A stretch of 64,000 nucleotides of DNA from Pseudoduganella albidiflava (GCF_004322755.1 NZ_CP036401.1:5456001-5520000); one strand, 5' to 3'. Counted from the first letter of the stretch, positions 1-7,919 are shown. The notes: generated by a model not told the origin, from the letters alone. Translations and numbers: made by a program.

Positions 1-1214
1 CCGATCCTGCCGCCATCGTTGTGGCCGAACTGGATCAGCACCACGTCGCCGGCCTTCAGCTGCTCCAGCACCCTGTTCCAGCGCCCTTCGGTGAAGAAGG
101 TGCGGCTGCTGCGGCCGCCGATGGCATGGTTGACGACGTTCACCTTTCCGGTGTCGAAATACGGCGCGATGCGCTCGCCCCAGCCCACATGGCCGCCCGC
201 ACCGCCGCTCTTCACGGTGGAATCGCCGACCAGGTGCAGCGTGGGCAGCGCGGTGTTCGCGGCCTGCTCGGCCTTCACGGACTTTGCATCGACGACCGGG
301 CGCTCATCCTCGCTGGCGGGGCTGGCAGGAATGGCCTTGCCCCGTTCGTTCAATGCGCCGACCAGCGGCTGCAGGCCCAGCGCCTTGATGCCACCGACGA
401 CGATCCGCGCGTTCAGGTCGGCACCGGCCCAGTTGGTGTGCACCGTTTCGTCCGGCGCCACCTGGGGGAACAGCTTCATCACTTCATCGCGGCCGATCTG
501 GTCGTAGCGGCGTGCCGCCAGTTCGTTCAGGTCGATGAAGCCGGCGTTCTCGCGGCGCGCCACTTCCTTCGCCCAGCCCGCGTAATCGCCGGCGTTGCGG
601 AGCACTTTGCCGTGGTCGTCCCAGCGCTTGCGGGGAATCAGCGACACGACGACCGGCGTCGCGCCCTTCGCGCGGATCTGGGCGATGTAGTCACCCAGGT
701 ACCAGCCGTAGCTGCGCACTGTCTCGCGCCGTTTCGTCAGCAGGTTGTCGATTTCCTCGGTCTCGTTGCCGGTGCCGCGGATCGTGCCGCGCGCGCGGCT
801 GGTGTCGTTGATGGCGCTGGCGTCGTTGTGCCCGAACTGCATCAGCACCACGTCGCCCCGCTTGACCAGCGCGAGCGTGCGCTGCCAATGGCCGCTGGTC
901 ACGTAGGTGCGGCTCGACAGGCCGCCGACGGCGCGGTTGACGACGTTGATCTTCGATGTGTCGACGTAGTTCGCGATCGGGTTGCCCCAGCCCCACTGGC
1001 CGGCCGGACCCTTGCCCTGCCCGTCGTCGTGGCCGTTGCGCACCGTGGAATCGCCGATCAGGATTAACGATGGCAAGGCGGGATTGGCCGGTTCCGGCAG
1101 CACGACTTGTGCCTTGGCCGGATCGGTATTCGCGGCTGGCGGCAGGGGCGCCTGGGCATGGACGACTGACTGGAAGAGCAGGAAAAGGAAGAGGGATTGG
1201 AGGTAGCGTTTCAT
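1..1214 (-). CDS. Rhamnogalacturonan acetylesterase-like protein with two tandem SGNH/GDSL domains (3' end outside window)
   Basis: Probable secreted esterase that removes acetyl groups from rhamnogalacturonan so that backbone hydrolases can act. The ATG at 1214 is followed by a signal peptide (MKRYLQSLFLFLLFQSVVHA, cleavage before QAP). Domain 1 shows the SGNH blocks in order: GDSTV (about residue 54), a glycine-rich VGGLSSRT block, FGHND, and a DETVH segment near residue 257. A second complete start of the same fold follows at about residue 330 (GDSTV, IGGRSSRT, FGHND) and runs off the window at residue 404. Two CE12-like domains in one chain is unusual, since most family members have one. 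It stands divergently to the PL22 gene, 121 bp away. The fold is certain; the substrate is inferred from motifs and the pectin context. Confidence 0.85.
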   Translation of the reverse strand, partial: MKRYLQSLFLFLLFQSVVHAQAPLPPAANTDPAKAQVVLPEPANPALPSLILIGDSTVRNGHDDGQGKGPAGQWGWGNPIANYVDTSKINVVNRAVGGLSSRTYVTSGHWQRTLALVKRGDVVLMQFGHNDASAINDTSRARGTIRGTGNETEEIDNLLTKRRETVRSYGWYLGDYIAQIRAKGATPVVVSLIPRKRWDDHGKVLRNAGDYAGWAKEVARRENAGFIDLNELAARRYDQIGRDEVMKLFPQVAPDETVHTNWAGADLNARIVVGGIKALGLQPLVGALNERGKAIPASPASEDERPVVDAKSVKAEQAANTALPTLHLVGDSTVKSGGAGGHVGWGERIAPYFDTGKVNVVNHAIGGRSSRTFFTEGRWNRVLEQLKAGDVVLIQFGHNDGGRI

Positions 1215-1335
1215 GGACTCATTCTACGGCAGCGGTTTTCGCGGCAGCCCGGCAGCCTTTCAAACGATCAGGAAGATGAGTAAAGCCCCGCAGCGAACAA
1301 GCGCACAATCGGCCCTTTCGATCCGGGGCACACAC

Positions 1336-2679
1336 ATGAACACCTCCTCCCTGCTGCGCGCCGCCGTGTGCGTGGCGCTCTGCTTCAGCACCGCCGCCCA
1401 TGCCGGCATCGGCCAGCGCTTTCCGTCCGAACGCAAGGTCGTCAAGGACCCGGTGACGGGGACCATGCTGACCTTCCTTACCAGCACGCCGCAGGGAGAT
1501 TCGAAGATCTATCCGACGCATCCGCAATGGACCTCGGACGGCAAGTGGCTGGTGTTCCGCTCGAACCGTGTCAAGGGCGAGGCGATGGCCGTCAACGAAA
1601 CCACCGGCGACCTGGTGCAGGTAACGGAAGGCGGCTACACGGGCATGCTGAACCTGGCGCAGAAGTCGATGAAGCTGCTCTTCATGCGGCAGGGCTCCGA
1701 CAAAGGCGTGCTGCAGATCGTGGAGGTGGACCTGGCGGCCGTGTTCCGCGACAGCGCCGCCGGCAAGATGAAGCCGGCCGCCGAGTACCAGCGCATCGCC
1801 GGCACCACTTCGGCCGAGCTGGAAGCAGGCGGCGACATGGCGCTCGACGCCGACGAGGAATGGGTGTACTTCCGCGTGGGCCGCAACGCGGCGGCGAAGC
1901 ACCTGCCGGCGGGCGCGAAGATCGAGGCTAACTTCGGCCCGCGCAATATGGGCGCAGGGCCGAACGGCATCGCACGGATGAACGTGAAGACAGGCGAAAT
2001 CCGGCACGTGGTATCGGTCGGCTTCCAGATCGGGCATATCCAGGCCAACCTGTGGAATCCGGGCGAGATCGTGTTCTGCTGGGAGACCGGGGGCAAGTCA
2101 CCGCAGCGCACCTGGACCGTCCGTTCGGACGGCACCGGCCTGCGCCCGCTGTACCCGGAAGCGCCGTACGAATGGGTGACGCACGAGGCGGTGATCAGCA
2201 AGGATGAAGTGGCGATGGCGCTGATGGGCCACCGGCCGGTGAAGGATGGCGGCGGCGGTGTCGCGGCGCCGGCGACGGGCGTCTACGGCGCGAACCCCGG
2301 GCAGGATGCCGCATGGGGCGATGCCGGCACGCGCGAAAAGCCGACCGGCCTGGCCATCGTCAACCTGCGCACCCGCGAGATGACGATCGCCGGCCAGACG
2401 CCGTCCGGCAGCGGCTTGTGGCACGTGCACGGGTCCCCCGACGGCCGCTTCGCCGTCGGCGACGATTTCTCCCGCTCGCTGTGGCTAATCGACCGCAAGA
2501 CGCGCGAGATGAAGCTGCTCACCACCGGCCACAAGGACACCGCGGCCGACCATCCCCACCCCACCTTTAATGCCGACGGCACGAAGATCCAGATCCAGTC
2601 GGCCATGCTGTCGGCCGACGGCAAGGCGATGAATATCGTGGTGGTGCCGGTGCCGGAGGATTGGCTGAAGCGGAAGTGA
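1336..2679 (+). CDS. Oligogalacturonate lyase-like protein (PL22 family)
   Basis: 447 residues with signal peptide MNTSSLLRAAVCVALCFSTA ending AHA. The mature part is a beta-propeller of the oligogalacturonate lyase family, which cleaves short (unsaturated) oligogalacturonides by beta-elimination. It opens with RFPSERKVVKDPVTG, close to the family's usual N-terminal sequence, followed by propeller motifs such as PQWTSDGKWLVF and GSPDGRFAV. The HPHP motif near residue 410 and earlier histidines (WVTHEA, LWHVHGS) could be the Mn-binding histidines of the family. The ATG at 1336 is chosen over the upstream in-frame ATG at 1213 because it starts the signal peptide. Classical PL22 enzymes are cytoplasmic, so a secreted version is somewhat unusual. 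The role in pectin breakdown is inferred from family and neighbours. Confidence 0.8.
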   Translation: MNTSSLLRAAVCVALCFSTAAHAGIGQRFPSERKVVKDPVTGTMLTFLTSTPQGDSKIYPTHPQWTSDGKWLVFRSNRVKGEAMAVNETTGDLVQVTEGGYTGMLNLAQKSMKLLFMRQGSDKGVLQIVEVDLAAVFRDSAAGKMKPAAEYQRIAGTTSAELEAGGDMALDADEEWVYFRVGRNAAAKHLPAGAKIEANFGPRNMGAGPNGIARMNVKTGEIRHVVSVGFQIGHIQANLWNPGEIVFCWETGGKSPQRTWTVRSDGTGLRPLYPEAPYEWVTHEAVISKDEVAMALMGHRPVKDGGGGVAAPATGVYGANPGQDAAWGDAGTREKPTGLAIVNLRTREMTIAGQTPSGSGLWHVHGSPDGRFAVGDDFSRSLWLIDRKTREMKLLTTGHKDTAADHPHPTFNADGTKIQIQSAMLSADGKAMNIVVVPVPEDWLKRK

Positions 2680-2695
2680 ACTTTACTGCCGAGTC

Positions 2696-2844
2696 CGTGT
2701 CAGCGTGCCTGACCCCATGACACGGGCTCGGCATTATTGTCCCGTTCAGCCCGTGTCAGCGTGCCTGACCCCGTGACACGGGCTCGGCATTATTGTCCCG
2801 TTCAGCTCGTGTCAGCGTGCCTGACCCCATGACACGGGCTCGGC
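2696..2844. repeat. Tandem repeat, 56-bp unit, 2.7 copies
   Basis: Units start at 2696, 2752 and 2808 with a constant 56-bp period; the third stops after 37 bp. Each unit contains an inverted repeat CGTGTCA ... TGACACG spaced by the motif GCGTGCCTGACCCC, followed by GGCTCGGCATTATTGTCCCG. The units differ only at single bases. The array lies between the PL22 gene and a truncated minus-strand reading frame, and could fold as a row of hairpins acting as a transcription barrier. Confidence 0.9.
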
Positions 2845-2931
2845 TGTGCTGCAGCTTCTGGCGGGTGGTTCGGCCGCGCCAGCCGGAACACACAAAGCCA
2901 GCAGTCCCGTGCACAATACCTTCTTGATCAT
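2812..2931 (-). pseudogene. 5' remnant of a secreted-protein gene truncated by the 56-bp repeat array
   Basis: A 39-codon minus-strand frame starts at ATG 2931 after a plausible GGGGAAG ribosome site and encodes a textbook signal peptide (MIKKVLCTGLLALCVPAGA, then AEPPAR). After about 29 codons it enters the 56-bp repeat array and stops within it. It is divergent to the esterase gene at 2947. The most economical reading is the first exported residues of a lost gene, possibly another pectin enzyme, whose body was replaced or deleted at the repeat. A genuine short secreted peptide cannot be excluded. Confidence 0.45.
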
Positions 2932-2946
2932 TACACTTCCCCCGTC

Positions 2947-3867
2947 ATGAAAAAATTCGTCGTTCCGATCCTGCTTGCCATGTCCATGTCGTCCGCATAC
3001 TCCGCCCCCACCGTCTTCCCCCTGTGGCCCGAAGGGGTGCCCGGCATGAAGGATATCGGCCCCGAGCAGAACGGCAAGGGCTATATCCAGAACACGTCGA
3101 ACCCCACCCTCACGCTGGTCGGCCCCGCCGTCGACCGGCCGAACGGCACGGCCATCATCGTGGCGCCGGGCGGCGGCTACGTGCGCCAGGCGGTCGACCG
3201 CGAAGGGACCCAGTATGCCAACTGGCTCAGCACCCTGGGCGTGACGACATTCGTGCTGAACTACCGGATGCAGGAATTCGGCCACCCCGCCCCGCTGCAG
3301 GACGTGCTGCGCGCGGTGCGCCTGCTCCGTTCGCGCGCGGCGGAATTCGGCATCGACCCGAACCGCATCGGCGTGATGGGCAGTTCGGCCGGCGGCCACC
3401 TCGCCGCCAGCGCCGGCACGCTGTTCGACAACCCGGCCGGCCGCACCGGCGCGGAGCTGGACAAGGTGAGCGCCCGCCCCGATTTCCTCGTGCTGATGTA
3501 TCCGGTGATCGCAATGGAAGGAGCGCCGGCCGCGCACATCGGTTCGCGCAAGGCACTGTTGGGCGCCAGTCCGTCGCCCGAGCTGTTGCAGCTGCTGTCC
3601 GTCGACCGCCAGGTCACGGCGCAAACGCCCCCTACCCTGCTGATCCACACCCAGGCCGATGCCACGGTGCCGGTCGAGAACAGTATCCTGTTCTACCAGG
3701 CGCTCACGAAGCACAAGGTGCCGGCCGAGATGTACCTGTTCGAGAAGGGTTCGCACGGCATGGGCATGCGCGACGGCCTGGGCAACGCCTCGCAATGGCC
3801 GCGCCGCGCCGAGGAATGGCTGCGCGCCCGCGGGCTGCTGACACCGGCCGCGCCGGCGGCCAAGTAA
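2947..3867 (+). CDS. Secreted alpha/beta-hydrolase, carbohydrate (acetyl)esterase-like
   Basis: 306 residues with signal peptide MKKFVVPILLAMSMSSAYS. The alpha/beta-hydrolase fold shows the oxyanion segment APGGGY (near residue 75), the nucleophile elbow GSSAGGH with Ser at about 147, an Asp in QADATVP (about 237) and the catalytic His in KGSHGMG (about 270). This arrangement is typical of the esterase/lipase family that includes bacterial acetylxylan and feruloyl esterases. Placed in a pectin island it probably deacylates pectic side groups, but the true substrate is unknown. The next gene begins about 45 bp downstream on the same strand. Confidence 0.75.
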   Translation: MKKFVVPILLAMSMSSAYSAPTVFPLWPEGVPGMKDIGPEQNGKGYIQNTSNPTLTLVGPAVDRPNGTAIIVAPGGGYVRQAVDREGTQYANWLSTLGVTTFVLNYRMQEFGHPAPLQDVLRAVRLLRSRAAEFGIDPNRIGVMGSSAGGHLAASAGTLFDNPAGRTGAELDKVSARPDFLVLMYPVIAMEGAPAAHIGSRKALLGASPSPELLQLLSVDRQVTAQTPPTLLIHTQADATVPVENSILFYQALTKHKVPAEMYLFEKGSHGMGMRDGLGNASQWPRRAEEWLRARGLLTPAAPAAK

Positions 3868-3911
3868 GCGGCCGAAGTATGCCGCCGGTGAGCCGGCGGC
3901 CAGCGGATACA

Positions 3912-4553
3912 ATGTCAGGCATGTCCAAGTCTCCCAGTGAATCCGACGCCGCCGCGCTGGTCGCCCAGCTCGACCAGATCGCCGCAGGCCTGGCGCAAAC
4001 CTTCGCGCCCTTTTGCGAAGTGGTCGTGCACGACCTGCGCGACCCGGACCACGCGATCCTCGCCATCCACAACAACCTGTCCGGCCGGGCGCCCGGCGAT
4101 CCGGCCACCGAACTGGGGCTGGCACGCATCGCGGACAGCGCGTATCCGCAGGTGGTGGCCAACTACGCCAACCGGTTCGCCGATGGCCGGCCGGCCAAGA
4201 GCACGTCGATCGGGATCAGGGATGCGCAGGGCAACTATGTCGCAGCGCTGTGCCTGAACGTGGACATGTCGCTGTTCCGCTCGATGCAGAACGCGTTGCA
4301 GCAGTTCGCCGCCACCGGTGCGGCGCCCTTCCAGGAATCGCTGGACCCGGCCAATGCCGAGGCGATCCGCCGCCGCATCGACCAGTACGCGGCCGGCCTG
4401 GCGGCGTCGCCGCAACTGCTGAAGGCCGAGGACCGGCGCGCACTGATGCGAGAGCTGAAGGCTGCCGGTTTTCTCGAAGTGCGGCGGGCGATGGAGATCG
4501 CGGCCGCGCATCTGGGGATTTCGCGGGCGACCGCCTACAACGACGTGAAGTAG
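3912..4553 (+). CDS. YheO-like PAS domain transcriptional regulator with C-terminal HTH
   Basis: Encodes 213 residues from ATG 3912 (204 from ATG 3921; neither has a clear ribosome site). The N-terminal half matches the YheO-like sensor domain (FCEVVVHDLRDPDHAI, then IHNNLSGR and a STSIGIRD region). The C-terminal 60 residues form a predicted helix-turn-helix ending AAAHLGISRATAYNDVK, as in the DNA-binding half of this family. The family acts as small-molecule-responsive regulators, mostly uncharacterised. The position beside pectin-degradation genes suggests control of the local cluster; that is inference. Transcription probably ends at the palindromic repeat just downstream. Confidence 0.8.
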   Translation: MSGMSKSPSESDAAALVAQLDQIAAGLAQTFAPFCEVVVHDLRDPDHAILAIHNNLSGRAPGDPATELGLARIADSAYPQVVANYANRFADGRPAKSTSIGIRDAQGNYVAALCLNVDMSLFRSMQNALQQFAATGAAPFQESLDPANAEAIRRRIDQYAAGLAASPQLLKAEDRRALMRELKAAGFLEVRRAMEIAAAHLGISRATAYNDVK

Positions 4554-4593
4554 GCGGCGCGAACGGCATTCATCTCGCCTGCAAGCCGACGGA

Positions 4594-4678
4594 GCATGCG
4601 TTTACCCCAACAGCGAAGGGCCGGGGTCAGACCCGTCGGGTCTGACCCCTGGTTTTGCAGTTGGGGCGAAAGCATGGG
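4594..4678. repeat. GGGGTCAG nested palindrome, copy A (short form)
   Basis: Intergenic dyad between two convergent genes. The core at 4623-4649 is a 27-bp palindrome, GGGGTCAGACCCG facing CGGGTCTGACCCC around a central T. Outer arms TTACCCCAA and TTGGGGCGAA, then GCATG on each side, form a second nested inverted repeat. It probably folds into a strong hairpin that separates the regulator and rhaM transcripts. Five further copies lie in this window. Confidence 0.9.
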
Positions 4679-4697
4679 CCAGCAATCGGCAGGCGTA

Positions 4698-5033
4698 TCA
4701 CACCGAGCGTCCCGCAAAGTGGAACAGCTGCGGCAGCGCCCACTCCTTGGGTCGATTGCCAGGTTCCACCTCCATCAACTCCGCCATGTAGTCCCACCAC
4801 CGCTTCATCACCGGCTGCAGCGGCAGCTCCGCGATCGGCGCGCCGTCGCGAACCTTCAGCACGGCGAACAGCGACAGCGTGTCCTCGTCGAGGAAGATGG
4901 AGTAATCGAAGATGCCGGCGCCATCGAGCGCCGCGGCCAGGTCGGGCCACAGTTCGTCGTGCCGGCGCTTGTACTCTTCCACGACGCCGGGTTTCAGCTG
5001 CATCTTGAAGGCTTTCGTAGTAAATCCCGTCAT
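4698..5033 (-). CDS. rhaM: L-rhamnose mutarotase
   Basis: 111-residue small ferredoxin-like-fold enzyme that interconverts the alpha and beta anomers of L-rhamnose so that the isomerase receives its preferred form. Family marks are KAFKMQLKPG at the start, EYKRRHDELWPDL, the FDYSIFLDED strand and the KRWWDYMAELM motif that contains the conserved WW pair. It is the last gene of the GH28 > GH105 > rhaM block. Its start codon lies in the third copy of a 14-bp tandem repeat whose first copy overlaps the GH105 stop codon, so translation may be coupled through two five-codon mini-ORFs. Related fucose mutarotases are the main alternative. Confidence 0.9.
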   Translation of the reverse strand: MTGFTTKAFKMQLKPGVVEEYKRRHDELWPDLAAALDGAGIFDYSIFLDEDTLSLFAVLKVRDGAPIAELPLQPVMKRWWDYMAELMEVEPGNRPKEWALPQLFHFAGRSV

Positions 5034-5064
5034 TTGAATCCTGTCATTTGAATCCCGTCATTTG
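5023..5064 (-). repeat. 3 x 14-bp tandem repeat duplicating the rhaM translation start
   Basis: Three perfect-length units (minus strand CAAATGACGGGATT, one with a single change) occupy 5023-5036, 5037-5050 and 5051-5064. Each contains an ATG: at 5061, 5047 and 5033. The first overlaps the GH105 TGA as ATGA. The first two open mini-ORFs M-T-G-F-K-stop whose TGA overlaps the next ATG. The third ATG is the rhaM start. Confidence 0.9.
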
Positions 5065-6308
5065 GTCGCCATCTTCTTCAGTTCGGCGGCAGCCTGCATG
5101 AAGCCGCCCACGCCATAGTTGTAGCTCGACGCCGGCCGGTAGTGAGCCGGCTCGGCGCCGGTCTGCTGGATGCCGCCCAGGCGCCCGTCCGCGTAGATGT
5201 GCTTCGTCACCAGCGCCGTCCACGCTTTCTCGATCACGGGGCGGTAGGTCTTCTCGTCCAGGTAGCCGTTGTTCACGCCATAGGCCATGCCGTGGATGAA
5301 CATCGCCGCACCCGACGTTTCCGCCAGCGGCCACGCCTGCGGATCGAGCAGGCCGGCATGCCATTCGCCGTTCTCGTCCTGGATGGAGGCCAGCTTGGCC
5401 GACATCTCCTGCAACTGCTGCACATAGAACTGCCGGTTCGGATCATCCTTCGGAGTCAGTTCCAGCACCTTGGCCAGGCCGGCCATCACCCAGCCTTCGC
5501 CGCGCGACCAGAAGATCTTCTTGCCGTTCGGCTCGCGCTTGTTCGGGTCCTCGTAAGCCGTGTCGCGGGCGAACAGGTGTTCTTCCTTGTCGTACAGCAG
5601 GTCGTAGGTTTTCTTCCACTGTTCATGCACGTAGTCGGCGTAGCGCTGCTCGCCGGTGGCCTGCGCCATCTTCAGCCACACGGGCGGCGCCATGAACAGC
5701 GCGTCGCACCACCACCACGGCAGGCGCGGATCGTTCGGGCGCAGCGTATCCAGGTCGATCAGCACGTCCAGGTACTTCTTCAGCGTGGCGATCTTCTCCG
5801 GGCTGGGCTCCTGCAGGTACAGCTCCAGGTACATCTGGCCGATGCTGATGTCGTCCGCGTTCGGGTACTGGCCGGCACGCAGCGACCAGTCGAAGCCCTT
5901 GGCCAGCTTCAGCATCGCATCGCGGTATTTCGGATCGCCGGTCGCCTTCGACGCATCCATGAAACCGGCATAGGTGACGCTGGCGGTCCAGATCTGGTCG
6001 GTGTATTCCATGGTGCGGCGCAGCTGCCAGTCGGCCACCTTGCGCAGCACCTTGTCGATATCCTTCTTCGTGATGGCCGGCGACAGGTCCTTGGCCAGCG
6101 GGCCGGCATCCTCCGGCGCGTCGCCGAACTTGCGGCGGATATCCTTGTCGATGATCGCCTGCATCGCGGCGGTCGGCTGCGGATAGTCGACCTTCGGCGA
6201 CTGGGCATACAGCGCGCTGCTGGCGCACAGGGTCAGAACGGCAACGGCCAGCGTGCCAAGGCGTTGCTTCATGGGTTGCTTCATGAGTCGATTCATGCGT
6301 TGTTTCAT
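5058..6308 (-). CDS. Unsaturated rhamnogalacturonyl hydrolase (GH105)
   Basis: Glycoside hydrolase family 105 hydrates the 4,5-unsaturated uronic acid left by rhamnogalacturonan or pectate lyases, releasing it from oligosaccharides. The (alpha/alpha)6-barrel signatures are present: WWWCDALFMAPP (the Asp near residue 198 is the expected catalytic acid), WSRGEGWVMAGL (about 264), EWHAGLLDP and ETSGAAMF. A signal peptide follows the start (LGTLAVAVLTLCASSALYAQ). The start region contains four in-frame ATGs 12 bp apart; the most distal overlaps the upstream GH28 stop as ATGA, implying translational coupling. Other GH105 or GH88-like substrates are possible. Confidence 0.9.
   Translation of the reverse strand: MKQRMNRLMKQPMKQRLGTLAVAVLTLCASSALYAQSPKVDYPQPTAAMQAIIDKDIRRKFGDAPEDAGPLAKDLSPAITKKDIDKVLRKVADWQLRRTMEYTDQIWTASVTYAGFMDASKATGDPKYRDAMLKLAKGFDWSLRAGQYPNADDISIGQMYLELYLQEPSPEKIATLKKYLDVLIDLDTLRPNDPRLPWWWCDALFMAPPVWLKMAQATGEQRYADYVHEQWKKTYDLLYDKEEHLFARDTAYEDPNKREPNGKKIFWSRGEGWVMAGLAKVLELTPKDDPNRQFYVQQLQEMSAKLASIQDENGEWHAGLLDPQAWPLAETSGAAMFIHGMAYGVNNGYLDEKTYRPVIEKAWTALVTKHIYADGRLGGIQQTGAEPAHYRPASSYNYGVGGFMQAAAELKKMATK
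6261..6308 (-). repeat. 4 x 12-bp tandem repeat giving four in-frame start codons of GH105
   Basis: Four exact 12-bp units, plus-strand GCGTTGCTTCAT and variants, end at 6272, 6284, 6296 and 6308. Each ends in CAT, that is, an ATG on the coding strand. The N-terminus therefore reads MKQR-MNRL-MKQP-MKQR before the hydrophobic signal core. Copy number changes would lengthen or shorten the n-region of the signal peptide without a frameshift. Confidence 0.9.
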
Positions 6309-7750
6309 GACTTGTCCTGTTCTTCAAAGCTCTTCTTGGAGGGGTCTTCCTTGATCGGGCGAGGCTGCACGACGAAGCTGCCTGCGGCGAGGCCGCGCAC
6401 GGCCCGGCCGTCTTCCAGCTCGACTGGCTTGCCCAGCGCCAGCTTCGCGTTCTCGAATGTCCAGTCGGCGATATCGTAGATGTGGCCACCCTGCTCGGCC
6501 TGGATATCCAGGTTCTTCAGCGTGAAGCGCGTGGCCGGCTTTTCCTTGTAGCTGTCCACTTCGAAGGCGGTCTTCGCACCGGTCGCCGTGATGTTCCAGA
6601 TCTGCACGTCGCGCAACTGGGTCATGCCCTGCTCCTTCGGCACCTGCGTGGCCAGCACCTTCCAGTACGGCGGCACGTCCTTCACGTCGTCAGGGATCTT
6701 CGCGTAGCTGTAGCTGGGGTTCCAGTTCATCGTCACGCGCAGCACCACGGGCGTGCCCTTCATCGTGAAGTCATGCAGGCGGATGTTCTCGCCGAAGCCG
6801 CCGCGCGTGTGGGCCGACTTGAACAGGATGCCGACCGGTACCTTGTCGAGCACCGTGATGTTGTAGGCCTCGACGTTGCGGAAGCCGCCCGAGGTCTCGC
6901 TGCCGAACGTGAAACCAGCCGCGCCGGAGCGGACGATCGAGTCGCGCACCACCACGTCTTCCGTGCGGCGCGCCACGCGCAGGCCATCCGAATCGCGGCC
7001 GGCCTTCATGCACAGGGCGTCGTCGTTGACGTCGATATCGGCGTTCTGCACCAGGATCTTCTTCGAGGAATCGATGTCGATGCCGTCGGTGGACGGGCCC
7101 AGGCCATCCTGGTTGTTGCGGATGATGACGCCGTCGACGGTCACGCCTTCCGAGTAGCAGATGTGCACGGTCCAGAAGCCGGCGCGCTTGAGCAGCAGGC
7201 CGCCGCCCAGCTTGACGTCCTTCGAGTCGAATACCTGGATCAGGCGCGGGCGCTGCGCATCGTAGTCGGAAGCCCAGCGCAGGCCGCGCGGCTCGTACTG
7301 CTTGCGCAAGGTCCAGTAGCTGTCCCAGAACACCTTGCCGTCGCCATCGATGGTGCCTTCGCCTTCGATCTTCGCGTTGGTTTGCTGGTAGACGTTGACT
7401 AGCGCCGCCGGCCATTTCATCTCGATGCCGGCGATGCGGGTGGGCAGCACCGGGTAATCCTTGATGTTTTGCGATCCCAGCAGCGTGACGCCCTTGCCGA
7501 CCTTCAGCGTGACATTGCTCTTCACGAAGATCGAGCCGGTCAGGTAGGTACCGGCGGGGAATGTGACGGTGCCGCCCTGCTTCGCCGCGGCATCGATGGC
7601 GGCCTGGATGGCCTTCGTGTTCATGGTCTTGCCGTCGGGTTTCGCGCCGTATTTGGCGACGCTGAAATCAGCGGCGTGGGTTGCATTGGACATCATGCTG
7701 AACGCGGCGGACAGCATGAGTGCTGCGAGCGCGCGTAGCCAGTGAATCAT
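6305..7750 (-). CDS. Polygalacturonase/rhamnogalacturonan hydrolase (GH28)
   Basis: 481-residue secreted parallel beta-helix hydrolase (signal peptide ending SNATHAA) that cleaves galacturonic-acid-containing backbones. GH28 active-site motifs are visible: STDGIDID near residue 218, NDDALCMKAG near 241 (catalytic Asp pair), FGSETSGG near 283 and the GILFKSAHTRGG stretch. An N-terminal pectin-lyase-fold opening (FSVAKYGAKPDGKTMNTKAIQAAID, split here for clarity by its KYGA motif) is typical. The start has a good AGGAGGAG ribosome site. It is the first gene of a coupled block with GH105 (ATGA overlap). Polygalacturonase versus rhamnogalacturonan specificity cannot be settled; the neighbours favour rhamnogalacturonan. 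Confidence 0.88.
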   Translation of the reverse strand: MIHWLRALAALMLSAAFSMMSNATHAADFSVAKYGAKPDGKTMNTKAIQAAIDAAAKQGGTVTFPAGTYLTGSIFVKSNVTLKVGKGVTLLGSQNIKDYPVLPTRIAGIEMKWPAALVNVYQQTNAKIEGEGTIDGDGKVFWDSYWTLRKQYEPRGLRWASDYDAQRPRLIQVFDSKDVKLGGGLLLKRAGFWTVHICYSEGVTVDGVIIRNNQDGLGPSTDGIDIDSSKKILVQNADIDVNDDALCMKAGRDSDGLRVARRTEDVVVRDSIVRSGAAGFTFGSETSGGFRNVEAYNITVLDKVPVGILFKSAHTRGGFGENIRLHDFTMKGTPVVLRVTMNWNPSYSYAKIPDDVKDVPPYWKVLATQVPKEQGMTQLRDVQIWNITATGAKTAFEVDSYKEKPATRFTLKNLDIQAEQGGHIYDIADWTFENAKLALGKPVELEDGRAVRGLAAGSFVVQPRPIKEDPSKKSFEEQDKS

Positions 7751-7788
7751 GGGTCTCCTCCTGTGTTTTTATGGCAAGGAGGCGGATT

Positions 7789-7871
7789 GCATGCCAGACC
7801 CAAGTGCAAAATCCGGGGTCAGACCCGGCGGGTCTGACCCCAGCCTTTCGCTTCTGGGGTGAACGCATGCG
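7789..7871. repeat. GGGGTCAG nested palindrome, copy B (short form)
   Basis: The 27-bp core at 7815-7841 is GGGGTCAGACCCG C CGGGTCTGACCCC-like with a GGC centre. On the minus strand the flanks match copies A and D (GCATGCGTTCACCCC, AGCGAAAGGC), so this copy is inverted relative to them. It sits 40 bp upstream of the GH28 start, between the gene block and the rhamnose isomerase terminator. Confidence 0.9.
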
Positions 7872-7919
7872 CTGTCGGCGCGCAGGCTCCTGGTACCGTA
7901 ATCCACCATCCGGACGTGC

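Noticed and set aside
2696..2844. 56-bp units as a CRISPR array
   Set aside because: Repeats are head-to-tail and near-identical over the whole unit, leaving no variable spacer.
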